From the NCBI RefSeq assembly GCF_047123305.1, contig NZ_CP138918.1, positions 2,418,001 through 2,482,000 of the forward strand: a DNA stretch of 64,000 nt. Reading direction: 5' to 3'. Of the stretch, positions 18,101 to 26,168 are shown in pieces. Source of the stretch: Thalassobius sp047123305. GTDB taxonomy: Bacteria > Pseudomonadota > Alphaproteobacteria > Rhodobacterales > Rhodobacteraceae. Position numbers and translations under genes: made by a program. Under the pieces are notes generated by a model that was given only the letters and a program-made list of their open reading frames with translations, did no database searches and was not told where the DNA came from. Each line of letters begins with the position of its first letter. Positions within the stretch are counted from its first letter, which is position 1.

Positions 18101-19062
18101 TGCACGTACGCATTGGCAAGCGCTTCGTGCAGCTCTCTTTCCATGCCCATCCTTTGACATAGCGTTATCATCATATGACGGATCGCCGTGCCGATCATCG
18201 TCGGATGGAAGACGACCAGTTCATCCTTATGCAGGATGAGAGGATGCCAATCCAAAGGGCTATGACCAGGCTTATGGTCTAGGAGACCTTTCGAGTGATC
18301 TTTCTGAATAAAGAAGGGCTCAAGCGTTGACAGATCAATCGTATGGTCTTCAAGCTCACTCTGCGAGAAGACGACCCTTTCGCGTAACTCTCGCCACGTC
18401 TCTGGTGAGGGTTTGCCGATCCCCGATTTTGGTGTTGTGGCCCCTACATAGTAAGGCGGGACACCAAATCGCTCTGCAATCAGCTCGGATAGTACGAGGA
18501 TCGAGCGAACACCATTTTTCATCATGGTGTAACGTCCGCCATTCGGCATGTCCTGTAAGATCGTCAAGAACATTTGAGTGTGGAAGCGATTGCCTTCAGC
18601 ACTTCCCTCAAAAAGTCTATATTGCCGCCCTTCAAATGTGACAGGGGCAACAAATACATCTTCGGTCGCGTCTTCTTGCCTTCCGCACGTCCCCTTGTCG
18701 AGTGCGTTAAACCAAGCTGTTATATTAGCTGGCGTAGGCCGAGATTTTCCTTCTGCATGAAGGAACACTAAGTGGATCAGGACTTCCAAACGATAGTGGT
18801 TAGCCTGCAATTCAGGGATAGTCATCATAGCGCCAATAATGCGCAAACAATTCACACGACCGTATTTTTTCAGTGCCCTACAGACTGTTTTGTATTCTTT
18901 TGAGAAATCCCCAAATGTTTTGCTGAGGGGAGAAGGTGCGAAATCCTGCAGATTGACATTCTCGCCAAGATTTAAGCTCGCGATTGTTGCATCAGGCGGG
19001 CCTGCTTTTCCCTTTATAAAATCAGAGATCAGTTTTAACAGATCATCATCGTCTTTAGACAC
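15166..19062 (-). CDS. Very large protein with C-terminal PD-(D/E)xK nuclease motif
   Basis: About 1298 residues from a GTG at 19062 (GAGGG just upstream); a GTG at 19086 adds 8 residues. The first 1150 residues match no family I recognise; they look like a cytoplasmic mixed alpha/beta protein with no membrane segments, no Walker A loop and no helicase motifs. Near the end is a clear restriction-endonuclease-like core: FGDVDVLAWNKAGKRLLIIE followed by CK, that is D1180-x14-E1195-x-K1197, then a basic helix (EVANRLSKYQ). This is the metal-binding pattern of Mrr/NERD-type nucleases. It sits alone between a core gene and small unknown genes and has its own terminator. A one-gene anti-phage system is plausible but is inference. 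Confidence 0.7.
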   Translation of the reverse strand: MSKDDDDLLKLISDFIKGKAGPPDATIASLNLGENVNLQDFAPSPLSKTFGDFSKEYKTVCRALKKYGRVNCLRIIGAMMTIPELQANHYRLEVLIHLVFLHAEGKSRPTPANITAWFNALDKGTCGRQEDATEDVFVAPVTFEGRQYRLFEGSAEGNRFHTQMFLTILQDMPNGGRYTMMKNGVRSILVLSELIAERFGVPPYYVGATTPKSGIGKPSPETWRELRERVVFSQSELEDHTIDLSTLEPFFIQKDHSKGLLDHKPGHSPLDWHPLILHKDELVVFHPTMIGTAIRHMMITLCQRMGMERELHEALANAYVQLFANKGLLKKNPPPLQMQYCGPFHAAQLVQELDKGRYLHLLFFVDGFEGFAEETFIGTNSVDPISDYVGKSIEEAHKKCVEASDFREGLTLVIPCGWGRYVGFRPPELPQSWRIDLMPPHDALAFHDMPKFKTTDLFKILDAQDAVSEQNIVLINANGIFNLWAWMMNNDGHIVQHEKLEHDFVTADHPGMMHIPTNSLLDARIESYLASDIRTLERPDGTFAEAQRAHATPRYGTRSLSPFYVDVTGYRDGEYRNVYLGEKGQYWISVSSKDGLDRHSAYQLLSLTMHWAEKIFRMIDAQDETPQGVQMSHHVAFGDDEIAIDGTATRPTDEEITSLIERRSGTQSESVDVVIDVKEGFMSAGRRADNFGERQLVGALISACAEAQGCELDRDELETLIWSVVKSEKARHLHAFSEPDLRDYVRDHLPSPLVVEQLDDAFTRIGLGWSCRDRSDGHKIEGKGPCAAYLTQLLDVLAARFKKQVATFDREALLERSLLNHESCSHESDVWKRTFGAVEALSDTDDFAVQDASEEIGRLFAGSMASRIIAEAAICEAPLDKGFEPGDMDINRLLADASQMHHLGGYRAAILAGIMPPEIVISPAGEVMMDHGFSDAVIRPFGQHFTAHSLAGEKKKYASRYESKEASQTPHDLSEKEQKDKDAFETAWLDEFGFSAEDFLRFIGGFWMILQTDGKPIIKEPRSALVKRIGKDIELDYEIVGKCLNSFTLQPRPSWTDVPDGYPDHAWHPWRFQRQLSLVTKPIVQLNDEEDPTLMIAPAMCVLHLERFYANTLEGVFSHDMFRTNGKLFKLMDAINGEVGEEFNSIVAKKFVEIGWEAKSNQSDGQIFNRQKSPTFGDVDVLAWNKAGKRLLIIECKDLSFDKTIGEVANRLSKYQGIIKHNGKPDDLKKHLNRCEEIEANLDKVGNYVGMEIATVERVLLLSQPTPLIFAELADKHSVEVVTFTDIETRFEERSKGE

Positions 19063-19173
19063 AATACCCTCGCATGGAGTTGACACATATGCATTTTCGT
19101 TTTCCGCAAAGGTCGACCTTGAGGCTACGCACGCAGCATACTCATTGGTACTTGGTTGTCGGTTCCTAGCGGG

Positions 19174-19512
19174 TCAGTGAAAACGGTTTTTAGGTTCAGG
19201 CAGTTGTGAAGCAAGCCTAGCGAACTCCAACGATGTGCGATTGGCTTCCGAGAAGTAAGCTGCCAGTTTCTCGATATCGCAGCTACCGGGGTCTGGTGCC
19301 GATGCTTTGAACTGCTCCAGATATGCCCTCGCGGCCAGCTCAAGCTGCTGTATCTCTTTTTGCTCTTCGGAGGAGCGTAAGGGTGAACGAAGTGTTGGCC
19401 CATTTCGCCATTCGTGGTCGCGCCAGGCGTCTCGAGAGGCTTGGCACCTTAGTTGAAACGTGGCGAAGCTCTGTTCAACGCTTGCTTCAGTCTTTTGTCT
19501 TTCCAATCGCAA
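19174..19512 (-). CDS. Small hypothetical protein
   Basis: A 112-residue soluble, charged, mainly helical protein (EEQKEIQQLELAARAYLEQF) of unknown family. The start is a TTG at 19512 or 19506, overlapping the end of the preceding small gene by up to 26 bases in another frame. It lies just upstream of the large nuclease-tailed gene, same strand, with about 110 bases between, so the three may form one transcription unit. Coding status is uncertain because the start is non-ATG and lacks a good ribosome-binding site. Confidence 0.45.
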   Translation of the reverse strand: MRLERQKTEASVEQSFATFQLRCQASRDAWRDHEWRNGPTLRSPLRSSEEQKEIQQLELAARAYLEQFKASAPDPGSCDIEKLAAYFSEANRTSLEFARLASQLPEPKNRFH

Positions 19513-19663
19513 TGCGTTGATCTCGGCCCCTTTTTGTTGCTTTGAGTGCCGCCTTCATTGATCTCCGATCGAGCATCCAGAATGCGACACCAAGCGTCGC
19601 GACGATGGCTGTGTAGAACTCCAGCGGATTTGTCAGCAACAAGTACTGAGCGTATTCAATCAT
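19487..19663 (-). CDS. Small single-pass membrane protein
   Basis: A 58-residue protein from ATG 19663, preceded by GGGAAGG. It has one hydrophobic segment (about residues 13-31, EFYTAIVATLGVAFWMLD) followed by a basic tail (RRSMKAALKATKRGRDQR), implying an inner-membrane anchor with cytoplasmic positive end. It leads a short same-strand series ending in the large nuclease-tailed gene. Small membrane proteins often accompany defence effectors, but no function can be assigned here. Confidence 0.5.
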   Translation of the reverse strand: MIEYAQYLLLTNPLEFYTAIVATLGVAFWMLDRRSMKAALKATKRGRDQRIAIGKTKD

Positions 19664-20305
19664 CGGCCTTCCCCTATATCGTCCAGCACCAACGAGCACC
19701 CACAACATGTGGTCGTTGGATGGCGCCAATTCAACCGTTGGGGCCGACCTAACCCCTACGCGGAAGTCATTGCTCTCATGAATGTCTCCTTTGACGGGTC
19801 GCACCGCAGCGACAGCTACCGTAGTCGGAAGGCAGCTTAGGGCCGGGTGCGACGACGCAAGATTGCATTGAGCGCCCGGATGCTGCGGTCGATCTAACGG
19901 CTGCGAAGAGCCCAACCTGTGAATTCGACTTTCTTGCTGCGTGCGCTCGCAGCGGAAAACTGCGGCAAGGGCAAAACAATCCGTGCCGCCTTGCGGCGGA
20001 AAAAACGGTCATTCGAGCGTTCTGCAGCATGGTTCAAGCGCCGAATTTACGAGTCGCGGGACAATGCTGCCGATCGGCCAGCAATAACGAAGGTCCGCTC
20101 TACCGCTTTGCGAACGTCGACTGTTATCTGCCGGCCAATGGCATACTAGAACACAAAATGCCCTGATAAAATCAGAAACAGGACCCAACTTTTCACAGGT
20201 GCAAAACCAAGTTCTGTCAAACAATCTATTGCTAGACAGTGCTTGGTCCGCGCTTTAGGCCCGCTCAAATGGATCGTGCCTGACCTCGAACAAGAGACAT
20301 TAAAG
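19664..20305. other. Intergenic, no convincing gene
   Basis: About 640 bases with only short unsupported frames on both strands and no ribosome-binding sites. It looks like decayed sequence between the accessory block and the EF-hand gene. Confidence 0.5.
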
Positions 20306-20710
20306 TCAGCGCAATGCGCGAAGTTCGGATCGCGACAATGCTCTGTCACCGTTCCTATCGGCGCTTAGTAGCCGAGGGGCAATATAGCTGACGAATTCGT
20401 CGCGCGAGATTAATCCATCTCGATTTTGATCTGACGCGTAGGGATCCAGATCGGCTGGTCCGCCGCGCCGTTGTCCGACGGCCTGCTGCTGCATGGAAGC
20501 AATCTCATTCGCCTCGAGAATGCCGCTTGCATTTATGTCGAAGCGATCAAAGGTCGAGGCGCGGAAACTCTGAATTTCGCTGAACTGGAGCATACGGTCG
20601 CTGTTCACATCAAGCTGTTTCATGGCCTGACGCGGACTTTGAGCACTTGCAAGAGACGCGAGTGCAAGAGAGGCCGCAAAGACGGTCGGCAAGATCAGGT
20701 GCTTTTTCAT
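20306..20710 (-). CDS. Exported EF-hand protein
   Basis: A 134-residue protein with a signal peptide (LPTVFAASLALASLASAQ) and four EF-hand-like loops: DVNSDRMLQFSE, DINASGILEANE, DQNRDGLISRDE and DRNGDRALSRSE. Only the third has a fully canonical calcium loop; the others have substitutions such as DR for DG. It is probably a periplasmic calcium-binding protein. It is divergent from a second EF-hand gene, the two starts about 170 bases apart, suggesting shared control by the adjacent ECF sigma factor locus. Confidence 0.85.
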   Translation of the reverse strand: MKKHLILPTVFAASLALASLASAQSPRQAMKQLDVNSDRMLQFSEIQSFRASTFDRFDINASGILEANEIASMQQQAVGQRRGGPADLDPYASDQNRDGLISRDEFVSYIAPRLLSADRNGDRALSRSELRALR

Positions 20711-20882
20711 CGTTCATTTTCTCCAAAGAAATTCGGTTGTGCAGCCGGAATAGCTATGAGTCATTACGCCTGTACGAACACGTCCTGACGTGACCCTGCA
20801 AAAAAATTGTGCTTTCCCGTCAGGTTTCTCCCTTCGCCGCGTATTGGTCTGTATCAACACCTCATTGAAAGGAGAGAGACAA

Positions 20883-21317
20883 ATGAAGAAGTTAACCCTA
20901 ATTGGACTGTGCATAGCTCTGGCAGCGCCGGCCTATGCTCAGATGGCCATGGTTGGTGACGACTTGCCAGCTTTCGAGCGAATTGACGAAAATGGCGATG
21001 GTGTGGTCAGCCGCGAAGAAGTTAATCGCCTTCGCGATTTGCGGTTTACCCGGCTCGACCGCAACTCGGACGGAGTGATCTCAACAGATGAGGTGATCGC
21101 GCGCCAAGACTTGATCCTGAAGCGCGCTGAATTGCGACAGTCGCGTCTTGCGCTCACAGCAGAGCGGCTCGATTCCGACGCTGATGGAGCAATTACTCGT
21201 GAGGAATTTGGTGGTCTGCCTGATTTCTTCGCCCTGATTGACGCGGATGGCGACGGCGGAATTTCCGAAGACGAAGCGCAAAACGCGCGGCAACGTCTTT
21301 CCGCCCTGCGGCCGTAA
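20883..21317 (+). CDS. Exported protein with four EF-hands
   Basis: A 144-residue periplasmic protein with a signal peptide (LIGLCIALAAPAYAQ) and four good EF-hand loops: DENGDGVVSREE, DRNSDGVISTDE, DSDADGAITREE and DADGDGGISEDE. The ATG at 20883 follows AAAGGAGAGAG. It is the first gene of a rightward run that continues through a secreted protein, an ECF sigma factor, a membrane protein and a periplasmic sensor. Calcium or another divalent metal is the likely ligand. Confidence 0.9.
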   Translation: MKKLTLIGLCIALAAPAYAQMAMVGDDLPAFERIDENGDGVVSREEVNRLRDLRFTRLDRNSDGVISTDEVIARQDLILKRAELRQSRLALTAERLDSDADGAITREEFGGLPDFFALIDADGDGGISEDEAQNARQRLSALRP

Positions 21318-21353
21318 TACGTAGATTGACCCTAGGCTTTCGAAAGGAAAACC

Positions 21354-21719
21354 ATGACACATCGCCTTCTTCTGACCTCACTGCTTGTCGTCGGCTTTAC
21401 CGCAGAGGTCGCCACCGCCGATACATGGACCCGGACAGGTCCGCGTATGACAGTTGAACGGAGCTATAACGATAGCGGCTCTGGAACCGTTTCGCGCGAG
21501 CTTCTGAACGGCGCGACGGTTGATCGCTCCATGTCCTGCGCTAGCTATCGGTGGCGAGCGGGATGCAGTAGCTCAGCCAATGTCCAGATCCAAAACGGTC
21601 AGGAATTTTCCGTTGAGCGAAACACGCTTGCTGGCCGGTACCGTGGCGGAGCCGTGACTTCAGTCACCGGTTCTGCGGGCAACACGGTGGTGTCTCCACG
21701 CCGTTGGCGTCGTTGGTAG
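21354..21719 (+). CDS. Small exported protein of unknown function
   Basis: A 121-residue protein with a signal peptide (LLLTSLLVVGFTAEVATA) and a mature part rich in Ser, Arg and Gly, with two cysteines (SMSCASYRWRAGCSSS) able to form a disulfide and an RRWRRW end. GAAAGGA precedes the ATG. It lies between the EF-hand gene and the sigma factor gene, same strand and closely spaced, so it is probably part of that regulon. Family not recognised. Confidence 0.7.
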   Translation: MTHRLLLTSLLVVGFTAEVATADTWTRTGPRMTVERSYNDSGSGTVSRELLNGATVDRSMSCASYRWRAGCSSSANVQIQNGQEFSVERNTLAGRYRGGAVTSVTGSAGNTVVSPRRWRRW

Positions 21720-21738
21720 TCAACGCTAGTTGAGCACA

Positions 21739-22320
21739 GTGTCGAACCCCAATACCCCACCACTCACGGATGACACCATGCTCATGGGCCTGATCGCCAA
21801 AGGCGATCAGGCTGCATTCACGGAATTAATGTCAAGGTTTATGCGCCCCCTCACTGTGTTCGCCACTCGGTTTCTGTCAAGCAAATCAGATGGTGAAGAC
21901 GTCGCGCAAACTGTATTCATTGAAGTTTGGCGGAAAGCCGGATCCTTTGATCCCGCCAAGGCATCTGTTAAAACTTGGCTTTACAGTATTGCGCGAAATC
22001 GTTGCATTGACACGATCCGAAAGCGCCGCCTGAGGCAATTCGTCGGGCTTGACTCATCTGCCGCTGATATCCCATCGACGGATGCTGAGCCGTCCCAGAT
22101 AGCTGCAGACCGGGCCGAGTTGCGGGCCGTCATAAACGAACTGGATCTATTGCCGGATCGTCAGCGCTTGGCGCTCTTGCTGCAGACTGTTTCGGATATG
22201 TCGACGCGAGAGATCGCGGACACAATGGCAACAAGCGATGGCGCAGTCGAACAACTCATCCGCAGAGCCAGGCGGACACTAAGACAGAAGTTCAATCGAA
22301 ACAGTGACGTACGAACCTAG
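21739..22320 (+). CDS. ECF-type RNA polymerase sigma factor
   Basis: A sigma-70 family protein of about 193 residues. Region 2 is seen as AFTELMSRFMRPLTVFATRF, DGEDVAQTVFIEVWRKAG and VKTWLYSIARNRCIDTIRKR; region 4 as LPDRQRLALLLQTVSDMSTR plus the helix-turn-helix MATSDGAVEQLIRRARR. The start is uncertain: GTG 21739 is used, with TTG 21730 and ATG 21778 as alternatives. It is followed at 11 bases by a membrane protein that looks like its anti-sigma factor and then by a periplasmic sensor, as in the CnrH/CnrY/CnrX system. Confidence 0.9.
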   Translation: MSNPNTPPLTDDTMLMGLIAKGDQAAFTELMSRFMRPLTVFATRFLSSKSDGEDVAQTVFIEVWRKAGSFDPAKASVKTWLYSIARNRCIDTIRKRRLRQFVGLDSSAADIPSTDAEPSQIAADRAELRAVINELDLLPDRQRLALLLQTVSDMSTREIADTMATSDGAVEQLIRRARRTLRQKFNRNSDVRT

Positions 22321-22331
22321 GGAGTCGAGAA

Positions 22332-22682
22332 ATGAAGAACGAAAGACAGAAAACAGATGTGGAGTTCGATCAACTTCTTTCAGAAGCTCTAAAATGCGAA
22401 GTTGATGAAGAGCGCTTGATGCGGCACGTCCGCGCGGGTCTAGCCCAACCTGATTTCAGGCCTGCTTTCATGACGGGAATTGCGCAGTTGCTAGGATCCT
22501 TCCCAATGCGATGGCCGGCCACGGCTGTTACGGCTTGCCTTCTTACGGCTTTCTCAATCGGACTGTTTCTGCCCATTGACCCCGCCGCCAGCAACGAAGC
22601 TGAGGTGATCGCCTTTGCATTTGGCGATCCTGCCGCACTCAACACCTCTGGTCAGGTCCTACAGCAAAGTTTTTGGAGGTAG
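22332..22682 (+). CDS. Probable membrane anti-sigma factor
   Basis: A 116-residue protein with a soluble helical N-terminus (FDQLLSEALKCEVDEERLMR), one membrane segment (about 60-80, ATAVTACLLTAFSIGLFLP) and a short periplasmic tail. This is the size and layout of CnrY-like anti-sigma factors, in which the cytoplasmic N-terminus holds the sigma factor. GGAGTCGAG precedes the ATG. The assignment rests on layout and on position directly after the sigma gene, not on sequence identity. Confidence 0.6.
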   Translation: MKNERQKTDVEFDQLLSEALKCEVDEERLMRHVRAGLAQPDFRPAFMTGIAQLLGSFPMRWPATAVTACLLTAFSIGLFLPIDPAASNEAEVIAFAFGDPAALNTSGQVLQQSFWR

Positions 22683-22687
22683 TTTAG

Positions 22688-23065
22688 ATGAACAAGTCAA
22701 AGCTTCTGCTCGCTGGAATAGCCGCACTTTCGATCCTTTTGAACGCGATCTTTGCGGGTGTGGCCGTTCGGGTCTGGCTGCGCTCCTCGGATGGATCGAC
22801 GCCAACCGCCGTTCTGTCGACGTTGCCGGATGAGCTTCGAGACGAATTGAGATCAGCGGTTTCTCAAGCTGATAGCCGAATTGCCGCAGCGCAGGTCGCG
22901 CTGCAACAGTCGCGAAGCAACCTTCAGTCTTTGCTCAGCGCAGACCAGCCAGACCTCCAGGCGCTGCAATCGGCCATGTCCGACGTTCGGGACAAGACAG
23001 TCCGGCTACAAACCGAACTGCATGCTGTAATCTTTAAGTATTATGCCACAACCTGGCAGCAGTGA
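22688..23065 (+). CDS. Membrane-anchored periplasmic metal-sensor-like protein (CnrX-like)
   Basis: A 125-residue protein with an N-terminal anchor (LLLAGIAALSILLNAIFAGV) and an all-helical periplasmic part: LPDELRDELRSAVSQADSR, then ALQSAMSDVRDKTVRLQTEL. This matches the heavy-metal-resistance/CpxP-like helical hairpin (PF13801 type) seen in CnrX. Possible ligands include His near the end of the last helix (TELHAVIF) and acidic residues. It is last in the operon, 5 bases after the anti-sigma gene. Which signal it senses (metal or envelope stress) is unknown. Confidence 0.65.
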   Translation: MNKSKLLLAGIAALSILLNAIFAGVAVRVWLRSSDGSTPTAVLSTLPDELRDELRSAVSQADSRIAAAQVALQQSRSNLQSLLSADQPDLQALQSAMSDVRDKTVRLQTELHAVIFKYYATTWQQ

Positions 23066-23568
23066 GGCTTAATCATTTGACAATCGCAAATTATCGCGAT
23101 CCCTCATGTGTGACCAGTGTGTGTAGGTTCTCCTGTGGCGCTCGGCACAGGTTCAAAGGTTAACACAGCTCCCTGAATGGCTCGAATTAGGGGGCAGTCT
23201 CACAATCCACAAGCCTAATCGTTTGAGTTTGCGCTAAAGATTGTGTTCTGATTTGCAAGCGACATCATGCCGGATTCATAGTGGCCCTCGGTGCAAGTTG
23301 AAGCATCTGTCACTATGGACTTGCAGTCAGATTTCGCCGCCTACCTCCTGAACATCGGCTCATTGACACGCAACGGCAGCGCTCCGACCGAGTCACTGCA
23401 AATTCATGGTTTTAGCGACATTGGCAAATGACCGGTCTCGTTCAAACTGCCACAACAGCTTTGCCGCATCGGAATCAGGCCGGTTTGGGCCCAAACCCAC
23501 GGCATTCTGAACCGTAACGAATGACGGCTTACCATCTTAGATTCCGGTTTTCATTTTTTTGCTGCCAC
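23066..23568. other. Intergenic, nothing recognised
   Basis: About 500 bases between the sensor gene and the 3' end of the uronate operon. Several stops in all frames; no RNA gene or strong hairpin found. Confidence 0.5.
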
Positions 23569-24738
23569 TCAGGCGCTCAAGGCGTGCAATACGCCACGAA
23601 TTTCCGCCAGCCCCCGAAGTCTTCCGATCAGAGGATAACCGGGAAAGGTCTTCTTTTCAGGATCTGACAGTAGCTCGTGACCATGGTCGGGACGGAACGG
23701 GATTTTCCAATCCGGGTGCCCTGCAGACTTCCGCGCCTTTTCCTCCCCTAACAGGATGCGGCACAAGGCTGGAATATCCGTGTCCCCGCTCAGGTGTTCC
23801 GCTTCTTCGAACGAACCATCCGGGTCCTTGCGGACGTTTCTGATATGGGCAAAGTGGATCCGGTCGGAATACGTGCGTGCAATCTCGACAACATCGTTTG
23901 CAGGGTTGGCGCCCAGCGACCCGGAACAGAGCGTCAGACCGTTAGCAGGTGCGTCATTGACGCCCATAATCCACGCGATATCGTCGGCATCCGAAACAAT
24001 ACGCGGAAGACCGAGAATGTCGCGCGGCGGGTCATCAGGATGTACGCACATGCGCATCCCCAAATCCTGCGCGGTTGAAATGACCTCGTTCAAAAAGCGT
24101 TGGTAATTTGCCCGAATATCCGCTGCATCCATGCCTCGATAGGTATCCAGCGCGCGCTGCAATCCTTCGATATCATACCGGTCATAGGCGCCCGGCATGC
24201 CCGACATAATCGAGTTCAGCAGCTCTTTCTGATCTTTATCACTCGAAGCAGAGAACCATTCGCGCGCCTTTGCGATCACTTCGGTGGGGTAATCGTTTTC
24301 TGCTTCCGCGCGACCCAACATGCCGATTTCAAAGGCGGCCATCCGAAACGCCGAAAAGCGCAGGCAGGTGCCGCCATTTGCGACCGGTGAATTCAACTCA
24401 GTGCGCGTCCAGTCCAGCAGCGGCATGAAGTTGTAGCAAATGGTATGGACACCCTCTGCGGCCAGGTTCGCCATGGACTGCCGGTAGTTGGCAAAAAGCG
24501 ATGCAAGATCTCCGGTGCCCCGTTTGATATCTTCGTGCAGTGGCAAGCTTTCTACCACATCCCATTCAAATCCAGCGGCCTTAATCTCACTGCGTCTTTC
24601 GGCGATCGTATCGCGTTGCCAAACCTCGCCATAGGGGATCTCATGCAAAGCTGTGACAATGCCTGCCGCGCCCGTTTGACGAATTTCAGAGAGCTGAATC
24701 TGGTCCAGGGGGCCATACCAACGCCAAGTTTCTTTCAT
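23569..24738 (-). CDS. uxuA: Mannonate dehydratase
   Basis: Dehydrates D-mannonate to 2-keto-3-deoxygluconate, the step after UxuB in glucuronate breakdown. The 389-residue protein shows family segments WRWYGPLDQIQLSEIRQTGA, YNFMPLLDWTRTEL, the metal-site region MCVHPDDPPRDILGLPRIVS, and FAHIRNV, with a Fe/Mn centre known for the family. Its ATG overlaps the uxuB stop as ATGA, so it is the last gene of a leftward operon. It is intact and of normal length. Confidence 0.96.
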   Translation of the reverse strand: MKETWRWYGPLDQIQLSEIRQTGAAGIVTALHEIPYGEVWQRDTIAERRSEIKAAGFEWDVVESLPLHEDIKRGTGDLASLFANYRQSMANLAAEGVHTICYNFMPLLDWTRTELNSPVANGGTCLRFSAFRMAAFEIGMLGRAEAENDYPTEVIAKAREWFSASSDKDQKELLNSIMSGMPGAYDRYDIEGLQRALDTYRGMDAADIRANYQRFLNEVISTAQDLGMRMCVHPDDPPRDILGLPRIVSDADDIAWIMGVNDAPANGLTLCSGSLGANPANDVVEIARTYSDRIHFAHIRNVRKDPDGSFEEAEHLSGDTDIPALCRILLGEEKARKSAGHPDWKIPFRPDHGHELLSDPEKKTFPGYPLIGRLRGLAEIRGVLHALSA

Positions 24739-26168
24739 AGCCGTATTCCTTCAAGTCGGGCGGTGTCGTGAAAATCGCCGAGTTGGCCCAGAATGGCGAC
24801 CAATTCGTCGGCGATCCGATGGGTCGGCAGGTCGCCAAAAACCGGTGCTGATTGGAGCAAGCGCTCTACCAGATCGGCATCGTTTGACGCGTTGCTGACG
24901 GCCTGCAATAGTTGCTTCTCAATGGGATCGTTAAGTCCGGATTGTCCATTCTTTGACCAGATTTCGATAAACCTGAACCAAGCGGCCAAAACCACCAGCA
25001 ACCTTTGGTACGGCTTTCCTGCCGCTAGGTTCTCGAACAGCGGCGCCAAAATGCGCTGCGGCAATTTCTGGCTGCCGTCCATGGAGATTTGTTCCAGCAG
25101 ATGGCGGATTTCCGCGTTTTGATAGCGCGATTTCAGCTGCGCGGCATAATCGTCCAGGTCCGCGTCTGGTGGCGCGTCCAGAGATGTTGCGATCTCTTCG
25201 CGCCACAAGGCTTCAATAAACTTCTCGATACCTTCGTCGCGGATGGCCTCTGCGACGGTTTCATACCCCGCAAGTCTGCCAAGATAGGCGAGCGCTGAAT
25301 GGGTACCATTGAGCATGCGCAGCTTCAAATGTTCGAAAGATTCGACATCGTCGACCAGCTGAGCGCCGGCGGCTTCAAAAGCTGGCCGGGCGCTATCGAC
25401 GAAGTCGTCTTCGATCACCCACTGCCGGAATGGTTCGTGCGCTACAACCGCGGGATCGTGGTACCCGCTGATGCCGGACGCGCGGTCGATCAGTTCTTCG
25501 GTTGTGGCCGGAACAATCCTGTCGACCATGGTGCATGGGAATTTGCACTCCGCCTCAATCCAACGCACCAAGTCCGGGTCGATCCGCGCAGCAAATTCGC
25601 AGACGATCTGCCGGGTTAGTTTGCCATTTTCTGGCAGGTTATCCAAAGACAAAACCGTGAAAGGGCGCATTCCCTGACGCCACCTCATTTCCAGAGCGCG
25701 CACCAGAAACCCGGGCGCGGATCTTGGCGTGGGGTTTTGCAGATCATGTTTGATATCGGGATGGTCAAAGTCGAGCACAGTATTCGCGCCTCCGCGACAG
25801 TACCCTTTTTCCGTTACCGTCAGACTGACGATCCGGGTTGCCTTGGCGATCAATTCCTGCAGAACCGCGTTAGGATCCTCGGGCGCTACAAGGACGGATG
25901 TGACGACATCGACGACCTGACATTTCAGCCCCTGACCTGACAATTCCAAAGCGGTATAAAGACAGCCCTGTTGAACCAACTTGTCACGAACACCCGGGGA
26001 TCTGAGCGAGACGCCAACGACCCCCCAGTCGCCGCCCGACTGCGCCATGGCTTCCTTGATGTAGATTGCCCCATGCGCCCGGAAAAAGGCGCCAAGCCCC
26101 AGATGTACAATGCCGGCTTTCGGTGCTGGTTCAGCTCTGCGCAGCCTTTTTTTGTTCTCGGAATTCAT
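24735..26168 (-). CDS. uxuB: Fructuronate reductase (mannitol dehydrogenase family)
   Basis: NAD-dependent reduction of D-fructuronate to D-mannonate. A 477-residue polyol dehydrogenase family protein: nucleotide-binding start VHLGLGAFFRAHGAIYI, then SLTVTEKGYC, SLDNLPENGKLTR and the catalytic region FCQWVIEDDF-like (FRQWVIEDDFVD) with MLNGTHSALAYLG. The ATG at 26168 is used because it overlaps the uxaC stop as ATGA; a longer frame upstream would run deep into uxaC. Neighbours uxaC and uxuA fix the substrate as a hexuronate intermediate rather than mannitol. Confidence 0.93.
   Translation of the reverse strand: MNSENKKRLRRAEPAPKAGIVHLGLGAFFRAHGAIYIKEAMAQSGGDWGVVGVSLRSPGVRDKLVQQGCLYTALELSGQGLKCQVVDVVTSVLVAPEDPNAVLQELIAKATRIVSLTVTEKGYCRGGANTVLDFDHPDIKHDLQNPTPRSAPGFLVRALEMRWRQGMRPFTVLSLDNLPENGKLTRQIVCEFAARIDPDLVRWIEAECKFPCTMVDRIVPATTEELIDRASGISGYHDPAVVAHEPFRQWVIEDDFVDSARPAFEAAGAQLVDDVESFEHLKLRMLNGTHSALAYLGRLAGYETVAEAIRDEGIEKFIEALWREEIATSLDAPPDADLDDYAAQLKSRYQNAEIRHLLEQISMDGSQKLPQRILAPLFENLAAGKPYQRLLVVLAAWFRFIEIWSKNGQSGLNDPIEKQLLQAVSNASNDADLVERLLQSAPVFGDLPTHRIADELVAILGQLGDFHDTARLEGIRL

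Noticed and set aside
20761..20882. ECF-type promoter between the EF-hand genes
   Set aside because: TGACCC and CGTCA words are present, but the spacing (about 21 bases) is too long for a convincing ECF promoter.
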